From Chloroflexota bacterium (GTDB lineage Bacteria; Chloroflexota; Anaerolineae; Anaerolineales; UBA11579), in contig QKGK01000214.1 in the NCBI GenBank assembly GCA_003250455.1, positions 1 through 9,510 of the forward strand: DNA of 9,510 bases. The letters run 5' to 3'. Both the position numbers and the translations under genes were made by a program. Positions 1 through 4,269 of this stretch are shown one piece after another; the first letter of the stretch is position 1; the number at the start of each line of letters is the position of its first letter. Under the pieces are notes generated by a model. The model did not search any database. It saw only the letters and a program-made list of their open reading frames with translations, and was not told where the DNA came from.

Positions 1-588
1 CCCGATGGCAGGGAGGTCATCCTCCGAGAGGAACAGGTGGTGCGGGGCAACTTCACAGGTGACCTTGAGCCCTTTTTCCTTGGCGGCGCGGATCACCAGG
101 ATTTCCTCTTTCCGGGAGACATGGCAGATATGCACCGGGCGGTCGTACAGGTCAGCCATTAGGATGGCGGCGGCCAGGGTGCGCTGCTCGGCGTGGACGG
201 CCAGAGGGAGATGTTTGGGCCACTGCCGGAAATGCGGCATCCACAAGGGCATGGTATCCAGCCGCAGCTCGCCGTAGGTGTGGTCCAGGTACATTTTCAG
301 CCCGGCGGCCTGCCCGGCAGCAGGGAGGATCTCATCGATGTTGGCCGGACCGGCGCCCAGATATTGGCCGAAGTCGCACAGGGCTTTTTCTTCCGCAGCC
401 TGCACGGCGGTCTGGAAAGCTTCAACCGAGGTGACTGGCGGGGCGGTGTTGGGCATCGCCAGCACAGTGGTGATCCCGCCTGCCAGGGCGGCGGCAGTGC
501 CGGTGGCCCAATCTTCCTTGTGGGTGGCGCCGGGCTCACGCATATGCACATGCACATCTATCAAACCGGGTAGCGTAATTTTCTTCAT
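1..588 (-). CDS. pyrC: Dihydroorotase, CAD-like, N-terminal 196 residues (3' end outside window)
   Basis: Dihydroorotase interconverts carbamoyl-aspartate and dihydroorotate in cytosolic de novo pyrimidine synthesis. The frame is open from the ATG at 588 to the window edge. Residues 7-20 (PGLIDVHVHMREPG) hold the metal-binding HxH (H13, H15). K98 in GLKMYL is the expected carboxylated lysine, H132 (VHAEQ) and H156 (HICHV) the other ligands, and E179 lies in CEVAPHH. The protein starts directly at the barrel and lacks the N-terminal beta-sandwich segment of many bacterial dihydroorotases and hydantoinases. Its wording follows the DHO domain of animal CAD (THKEDW, TAAALAGGIT, MPNT, ELRLD, RKEEIL, TCEVAPHHLF). 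The start is forced, because no other upstream or internal start keeps H13/H15 in frame. An AGGA only two bases before the ATG is the only ribosome-site candidate. A terminator-like hairpin sits immediately upstream, so attenuation is possible. The gene symbol is by function; pyrC naming varies. Confidence 0.93.
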   Translation of the reverse strand, partial: MKKITLPGLIDVHVHMREPGATHKEDWATGTAAALAGGITTVLAMPNTAPPVTSVEAFQTAVQAAEEKALCDFGQYLGAGPANIDEILPAAGQAAGLKMYLDHTYGELRLDTMPLWMPHFRQWPKHLPLAVHAEQRTLAAAILMADLYDRPVHICHVSRKEEILVIRAAKEKGLKVTCEVAPHHLFLSEDDLPAIG

Positions 589-594
589 TGTCCT

Positions 595-625
595 AAAAAA
601 AGAGCCTTCTAAAAAAGAAGGCTCT
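595..625 (-). terminator. Intrinsic terminator or attenuator just before dihydroorotase
   Basis: On the minus strand a perfect 10-bp stem (AGAGCCTTCT paired with AGAAGGCTCT, 616-625 and 601-610) encloses a five-base U loop. Six more Ts follow (600-595), a classic rho-independent terminator read leftward. It ends seven bases upstream of the dihydroorotase start codon, so it either ends the upstream operon or attenuates the dihydroorotase transcript. The plus strand has no T tract after the stem, so it is directional. Confidence 0.85.
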
Positions 626-633
626 GATAGTGG

Positions 634-690
634 CTAAGAGGGAAAAGCGGCCATTGTGCCGGTTTCCGGCACGTTTGGATCAATCAAACG
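634..690 (-). promoter_or_regulatory. Leader hairpins and short reading frame upstream of dihydroorotase
   Basis: Two perfect inverted repeats lie head to tail in the predicted leader RNA: CGTTTG-N7-CAAACG (672-690) and GTGCCGG-AAA-CCGGCAC (656-672). They share base 672, so they cannot both close fully. Between them and the terminator is a six-codon frame on the minus strand, ATG at 654 to TAG at 634 (MAAFPS), across a pyrimidine-rich tract (647-636). No good ribosome site precedes this frame, so translation is doubtful. The layout is compatible with pyrimidine-responsive attenuation, but no PyrR-binding consensus was recognised. Confidence 0.4.
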
Positions 691-722
691 GTATGGCGCT
701 TTTCGATTATACATTTCGCCCT

Positions 723-750
723 ATTCTATGGATTTATCGGTTTCTGTCAA
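723..750 (-). promoter_or_regulatory. Sigma70-type promoter for dihydroorotase leader
   Basis: Minus-strand TTGACA (750-745) and TAGAAT (728-723) are separated by 16 bases, which predicts a start near 716 and a leader of about 128 bases. The -35 box overlaps the TGA stop of the upstream gene (747-749). A second -10-like TATAAT lies at 711-706 but has no good -35 box. Confidence 0.5.
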
Positions 751-2063
751 GCTTTTTGCAGGTCATCCATGTATTCTCTAATCTGCGGCACGCCGGTGAG
801 CTTATCGTAGAAGAAGTTGTTGACAATATTGATCACTTCTGCGCGGGCGGCTTCGGCTTGCGGGGAGAGTTCGGCATTACCAGCATCCCGGGCCAGCAGG
901 TCGCGCAGGTGAAGCAGCTGTCGAACGATCTCTTCCTCTTTTGCGCCTTCCAAAATGCGGGTGACATTCAGGATCAGGGCATCGGCTTGATGCAGCATGG
1001 CATCCGGGGAAATGGTGGGGTTGGGATGGAAGACATCGTCGATCGTGCGGATCAGCGCCCAGACCTGATAGAGCATGGTGGTGGGTTCGTCGAACAGTTC
1101 CCGCAGGTAGGCGGCTTCATTGTAGCGGCCGGTCAGTCGGAAGATATTGTACATCCGTTTGGCTGCCTTGCCGTAGTTGATGTCTTTGGTGGTGTACTTC
1201 TTTACCTCATAGGTGAGCTGCTTGACGTAGTCGTCCAATGCGTCGCCGGAGACATTCCTGACCAGCTTGCTGAAGATCGGGATAGATTCCGCTTCAAGAT
1301 AGACTTCCTGGAAAAAGCCGTCCAGGTAGCCGTCCAGCGGGGTGATTGAGCCGTCCGGGGCTTCCCAGGTGACATCCAGCATATTGCTGGCGTTGACCAG
1401 GGTCTTGCGCACCGGGTCTGCTACTACCCAGTCCAGCTTGCACCAGCCGGGGTCACCCTGCACGCTCTCCCAGGTGACCTTTTTGGTTTCTTCCCCAACT
1501 TTGCCTTCAAAGTAGCCTGCCTTGAGGTCATCCGCCGACCAGGAAATGGGGCTGCCGGCGGACATCGCGGTGCCGTTGCGTTCCATATTCTCTGGATAAG
1601 AGCCAAATTTGACCTCGATCAGTTCGTAGGTATCACCTTTCATGGCACTGAGGGCTTTTTTCCGCATGACATCTGCCAGGGTTGCGCAGGCTTCCTCGCG
1701 GGTATCAGCGATAATGTTGACGCGTTCAAAGTAATCGGCATCGCCGGGATAGGTCTGGATCTTGGATTGGGCTGCTGAACCTGAAAGCGCCAGGGCAGTT
1801 TCCACTTTTCCGGGAATGTCCTCGAATTCCACCAGCTTGCCGATCTTTTTAAAGTGTGCCAGGTCTTCGGGGCTGAAGTCCAGCATGGTGATCTTGTGCC
1901 CGAAAGTGCCGGTCTTTACATCCACGCTGATCTCATCAGCGCCGGCAGCGGCGGCAGCCGTCAGCCATTGGATAGCGGCCTCTTCGTCCAGTTCTACACC
2001 CAGGCGTTTGGCCGAGTCGATGATATTTTGAAGTTCCTGATCTGAAGGGGAAGTTTTATCCAT
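747..2063 (-). CDS. Unknown protein with nucleotidyltransferase-like signature
   Basis: A 438-residue soluble protein that I do not recognise as a named family. Residues 95-111 read G-S, eleven residues, then D-A-D-Y (D108, D110). This fits the hG[GS]-x(9-13)-Dh[DE]h pattern of Pol-beta-type nucleotidyltransferases. A third acidic residue on a following strand could be D211 (CKLDWVV) or E150 (ELIEVKFG). Residues 1-40 are helical and alanine-rich; residues 270-438 look all-helical with repeated aromatic and leucine patterns, as expected of a helical substrate-binding half. There is no signal peptide or membrane segment. Start: AAGGAG at 2077-2072 lies 8 bases before the ATG. The gene begins 17 bases after the exonuclease stop, so the two are probably co-transcribed. 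The enzymatic assignment is inferred from one motif; substrate is unknown and the protein could be a non-catalytic homologue. Confidence 0.85.
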   Translation of the reverse strand: MDKTSPSDQELQNIIDSAKRLGVELDEEAAIQWLTAAAAAGADEISVDVKTGTFGHKITMLDFSPEDLAHFKKIGKLVEFEDIPGKVETALALSGSAAQSKIQTYPGDADYFERVNIIADTREEACATLADVMRKKALSAMKGDTYELIEVKFGSYPENMERNGTAMSAGSPISWSADDLKAGYFEGKVGEETKKVTWESVQGDPGWCKLDWVVADPVRKTLVNASNMLDVTWEAPDGSITPLDGYLDGFFQEVYLEAESIPIFSKLVRNVSGDALDDYVKQLTYEVKKYTTKDINYGKAAKRMYNIFRLTGRYNEAAYLRELFDEPTTMLYQVWALIRTIDDVFHPNPTISPDAMLHQADALILNVTRILEGAKEEEIVRQLLHLRDLLARDAGNAELSPQAEAARAEVINIVNNFFYDKLTGVPQIREYMDDLQKA

Positions 2064-2080
2064 TTCGTTTGCTCCTTGTG

Positions 2081-2665
2081 CTAGAAAATTTCTGATAACA
2101 ATTTTTTTAAAATCAGTGCTTCCTGGACGGCATCTTCCAGTGCATGATGGCTAAGCGTTGTTTGCAGGTCGTAGTGTTCGCAGATGGCATAATGGGAAGT
2201 GCGGATAAAGGGGACATGGTGATGTCCCATGAATATGGCTTTGATGTCCAATGCCTTGTGTCCATAAGGATTATAGCCCAAATAACGGTGGAAATAAACA
2301 TTGACATACATCCAGTCGAAGGGGGCGTTGAAAGCGACAAAAATGGGCAGTTTGCCCGCCGGGGTGACGGCTTCCGTCCACTCGGCGAACTTCTGCATGG
2401 CCTCTTGGGGGGGGATCCCTTCCTCTTTCAGCGCCTCCAGGCTCAGGTTGTGGACCTGCATGGATTCTTCGGTGAAGGAATCTGTGTCGGGCTGGAGTTC
2501 AACGTAAAAAGTCTCCGGCGGGGTGGATAATGTGGCCGCACCCAGCGACATCATGGCGTATTCCCCCGGTACCGGGCCGGAGGCTTCTACATCAACAACG
2601 ATATAAAATTCATCAGATGGCATCATGCTTTGCTTGGTTTCTCCAATATATAGATGTTTTCCCAT
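2081..2665 (-). CDS. DEDDh-family 3'-5' exonuclease (RNase T / DnaQ-like)
   Basis: A single-domain exonuclease of the DnaQ/RNase T fold that would remove nucleotides from DNA or RNA 3' ends using two metal ions. Exo I is DVEASGP with D25 and E27, Exo II is FNAPFDWMYVN with D117, and Exo III is HHALEDA with H173 and D178. All catalytic positions are present, so it is likely active. At 194 residues it is a stand-alone exonuclease, not a polymerase proofreading subunit. The annotated ATG lies three bases after the stop of the upstream regulator and has no strong ribosome site, which suggests translational coupling. An alternative start at 2626 (M14) has GGAGA about 13 bases upstream and would remove only residues ahead of the fold. 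The substrate cannot be decided from sequence. The downstream nucleotidyltransferase-like gene may work on the same RNA or DNA ends. Confidence 0.88.
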   Translation of the reverse strand: MGKHLYIGETKQSMMPSDEFYIVVDVEASGPVPGEYAMMSLGAATLSTPPETFYVELQPDTDSFTEESMQVHNLSLEALKEEGIPPQEAMQKFAEWTEAVTPAGKLPIFVAFNAPFDWMYVNVYFHRYLGYNPYGHKALDIKAIFMGHHHVPFIRTSHYAICEHYDLQTTLSHHALEDAVQEALILKKLLSEIF

Positions 2666-2668
2666 TTC

Positions 2669-3298
2669 TTATGGGGTATTTTCGTCGAGGACAAAGCGGC
2701 AGTAAGGCGCGCCTTCCTGGTTGCGGGAAATCTTCTCCACTTGCCTGAAGCGCCGCCCGGTGAGGTATTCGATCATGGCGGCATCCATCTGGCACAGCTC
2801 CGGGTGGCGGTTGATGATCTGTGCATAGGGGCAGACCCCTAAAAAGAGGTGTGGCGCTTCGGCGTGAGCCTCCCAATGAGCCTTGTAGTTGAGGTCGTTC
2901 AGCCGCTGCACGGCTTTGCTCAACTGAATTGTAATGGATTTACTGGTTTCGGGGTTGGTTCCGGCGATTTGTTTGGCGGTATTTTCCAGCAGGTTTTGAC
3001 GCTGGCTGGCGTTACGCCCGGCTAGCCCTTCCGCCAGCAGCGCGCTGGCAAGGATATCCAGGCTGTTGTCCTGGGCGCTCCTGGAAAGCATATAGAGAAA
3101 TGTCGGGCGGCCGCGATGGCTGGTTTTGAGCGTCCCGATGATTTCGATCTGCCCGTTTTTCTCCAATACGTCGAGGTGGTGGCGGATGTTCGCCTGGGTG
3201 AGGTTGAGCACGCGGCTGATTTCCGGGGCGGTGGCCTGCCGGTGGAGGCCGAGATATTGTAAAATGCGGGAACGGGTGTTTTGCATTGCAGTTCGCAT
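2669..3298 (-). CDS. SufR-like winged-helix regulator with C-terminal cysteines
   Basis: A transcription regulator of 209 residues. The N-terminal winged helix-turn-helix spans about residues 8-72, with LGLHRQATAPEISRVLNLTQ then a recognition helix ANIRHHLDVLEKNGQ and a wing GRPTFLYML. The C-terminal part (148-205) has C156-x12-C169, then C200 in a GAPYCRF segment. This arrangement is typical of the COG2345/SufR group, where these cysteines can hold a [2Fe-2S] or [4Fe-4S] cluster and sense cluster status. Here three cysteines are seen, not four. It is transcribed divergently from iscX-nuo and heads the exonuclease/nucleotidyltransferase-like operon, so it probably regulates itself and the Fe-S genes opposite. 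GGAGGA (3318-3313) lies 14 bases before the chosen ATG, which is long. An internal start at M5 (3286) is further still, and a CTG at 3307 would be better spaced. Cluster binding is inferred. Confidence 0.85.
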   Translation of the reverse strand: MRTAMQNTRSRILQYLGLHRQATAPEISRVLNLTQANIRHHLDVLEKNGQIEIIGTLKTSHRGRPTFLYMLSRSAQDNSLDILASALLAEGLAGRNASQRQNLLENTAKQIAGTNPETSKSITIQLSKAVQRLNDLNYKAHWEAHAEAPHLFLGVCPYAQIINRHPELCQMDAAMIEYLTGRRFRQVEKISRNQEGAPYCRFVLDENTP

Positions 3299-3333
3299 AC
3301 GGAGCAGGGGGTTCCTCCGGCTTGCGTATGTCT

Positions 3334-3362
3334 ATTCTAATCGGGATGAGCTATTTTCGCAA
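3334..3362 (-). promoter_or_regulatory. Leftward promoter for the SufR-like operon
   Basis: Minus-strand TTGCGA (3362-3357) and TAGAAT (3339-3334) are 17 bases apart, giving a predicted start near 3327 and a short leader to the ATG at 3298. The -10 box is overlapped by one copy of the 13-base direct repeat. Confidence 0.5.
3335..3347 (+). repeat. Direct repeat copy 1, candidate operator
   Basis: TTCTAATCGGGAT differs at one position from the second copy at 3410-3422, and the last ten bases are identical. It overlaps the leftward -10 box (3334-3339). Same-strand orientation and placement on both divergent promoters suggest a binding site for the adjacent regulator. This is inference. Confidence 0.45.
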
Positions 3363-3383
3363 ATAAATATTTTCTTTATTCCT

Positions 3384-3403
3384 ATTGTTGACCATTTCAC
3401 AAT
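3384..3403. promoter_or_regulatory. Inverted repeat over the iscX -35 box, candidate operator
   Basis: ATTGT-N10-ACAAT has five-base arms and covers the rightward -35 box (3388-3393). It has the size of a dimeric winged-helix operator, but the arms are short and the region is AT-rich, so chance is possible. Confidence 0.3.
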
Positions 3404-3416
3404 CGCTCGTTATAAT
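3388..3416 (+). promoter_or_regulatory. Rightward sigma70-type promoter for iscX-nuo
   Basis: TTGACC (3388-3393), 17 bases, then a perfect TATAAT (3411-3416). The predicted transcription start, six to eight bases after the -10 box, falls at 3422-3424, on or next to the iscX ATG. The mRNA would therefore be leaderless. The -10 box lies inside repeat copy 2. Confidence 0.75.
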
Positions 3417-3422
3417 CGGGAT
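3410..3422 (+). repeat. Direct repeat copy 2, candidate operator
   Basis: TTATAATCGGGAT matches copy 1 at 3335-3347 in 12 of 13 positions and contains the iscX -10 box. A protein bound here would block the promoter directly. TTAT-N7-ATAA (3410-3424) gives this copy weak dyad symmetry that copy 1 lacks. Confidence 0.45.
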
Positions 3423-3423
3423 A

Positions 3424-3630
3424 ATGGCAAAGCGATACCATTGGGATGCAGTGTATGAATTAGCTTTGGCCTTAAAAGCGCAATACCCCGAAGAGACCCT
3501 TGAAAATGTCTCGCTGGAGATGATTTTTGAATGGGTGATCGCTTTACCGGGGTTTGACGACGATCTGGAATTGGCCAATGATGGCATTTTGCTGGCAATA
3601 TTCCAAGAATGGTACGAGGAGTTGGATTAA
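3424..3630 (+). CDS. iscX: IscX-like iron-sulfur assembly protein
   Basis: A 68-residue acidic protein matching the small IscX (YfhJ) family, typically about 66 residues. Visible landmarks are W7 near the N-terminus, YP at 21-22, the V..EMIFEW helix (29-37), the acidic GFDDD at 43-47, N52, and the C-terminal helix ending W63-YEE. In E. coli the acidic surface binds iron and the cysteine desulfurase IscS, tuning cluster assembly. Here no isc genes adjoin. It instead opens a complex I gene cluster and precedes nuoB by one base, which points to cluster supply for the Nuo subunits. The start was chosen because residues from M1 align to the family, while the longer frame from 3385 begins upstream of the promoter -10 box. 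No ribosome site exists between promoter and ATG, so translation is probably leaderless. Confidence 0.88.
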   Translation: MAKRYHWDAVYELALALKAQYPEETLENVSLEMIFEWVIALPGFDDDLELANDGILLAIFQEWYEELD

Positions 3631-3631
3631 T

Positions 3632-4267
3632 ATGAGCGAAGAAAACAAAGAGTATGAGATCCCCGAAGAAATGCGCTCCCAGGTTGCCGTAACCACGGTG
3701 GAAGACCTGCTGAAGCAAAGCTTTGTGGATAAAGCCTACAACTGGGGTCGGCGCAATTCGGTTTGGCCGGTGATGTTTGGCCTGGCCTGCTGCGCGATCG
3801 AGATGATCGCCACCGCGGCCGCCCGCTACGACTTCGCCCGCTTCGGGATGGAAGTGATGCGTTCCAGCCCGCGCCAGGCAGACCTGATGATCGTCTCCGG
3901 CACGGTGACCAAAAAGATGGTTCCCCAGATCGTGCGCTTGTATAACCAGATGCCCGAGCCCAAGTATGTGCTGGCGATGGGCGCTTGCGCTTCCGGTGGC
4001 GGACCTTTTAAAGAAGGGTACAACGTAGTAGCGGGGATTGATAAGTTCTTACCGGTAGATGTATATGTCCCCGGCTGCCCGCCCACACCCCAGGCCCTGA
4101 TGCACGGCCTGATCAAACTGCAGGAAAAAATAGACGGGCAATCGATCAAAGGCGTGCGCTGGTACGATAAAAATGACCCGGTGGCCCCCATTCCGATACC
4201 TGTTCTCGGCCCGGATTTGATGGATCCACGCGATTTCAATTCCATTCACGAAGAGGCAAAGGCATAA
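3632..4267 (+). CDS. nuoB: NADH-quinone oxidoreductase subunit B (NuoB, cluster N2)
   Basis: NuoB carries the terminal [4Fe-4S] cluster N2 of respiratory complex I and passes electrons to quinone at the interface with NuoD, on the cytoplasmic side of the membrane. The 211-residue protein has the tandem cysteines C53-C54 (GLACCAIEM), C119 (GACAS) and C149 (PGCPP), the complete ligand set. The conserved core runs from about residue 30 to 178. An N-terminal acidic stretch and a proline-rich C-terminal tail of about 35 residues extend beyond it. Start: GAGGAG at 3616-3621 lies 10 bases before the ATG, and the frame upstream of it has no family similarity. It follows iscX by one base and precedes nuoCD by two, so these are co-transcribed and probably translationally coupled. 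Confidence 0.96.
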   Translation: MSEENKEYEIPEEMRSQVAVTTVEDLLKQSFVDKAYNWGRRNSVWPVMFGLACCAIEMIATAAARYDFARFGMEVMRSSPRQADLMIVSGTVTKKMVPQIVRLYNQMPEPKYVLAMGACASGGGPFKEGYNVVAGIDKFLPVDVYVPGCPPTPQALMHGLIKLQEKIDGQSIKGVRWYDKNDPVAPIPIPVLGPDLMDPRDFNSIHEEAKA

Positions 4268-4269
4268 AG

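Noticed and set aside
601..625. Hairpin at 601-625 as a plus-strand terminator
   Set aside because: No T tract follows the stem on the plus strand and no plus-strand gene ends there; only the leftward reading fits.
706..711. Perfect TATAAT on the minus strand as the main dihydroorotase promoter
   Set aside because: No -35 box lies at 16-18 bases and the TG is one base out of register for an extended -10; the TTGACA/TAGAAT pair upstream is better.
630..1349. 239-codon plus-strand open frame opposite the nucleotidyltransferase-like gene
   Set aside because: It is antisense to a longer gene with a good ribosome site and a recognisable motif. Its protein shows no domain and has the valine/glycine-rich look of a shadow frame.
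747..3298. CBASS-like or other defence system (nucleotidyltransferase plus nuclease)
   Set aside because: No effector, no ubiquitin-like or HORMA accessory gene and no mobile-element context are present. The regulator and neighbours are housekeeping in type, and the nucleotidyltransferase motif does not match the usual cyclase spacing and wording.
3385..3423. Longer iscX with 13 extra N-terminal residues from the ATG at 3385
   Set aside because: The extra codons overlap the promoter -35 and -10 boxes, have no ribosome site and do not match the IscX family.
3554..3631. Longer nuoB start at 3554
   Set aside because: The 26 extra codons lie within iscX in another frame and lack family similarity, while the ATG at 3632 has a good ribosome site.
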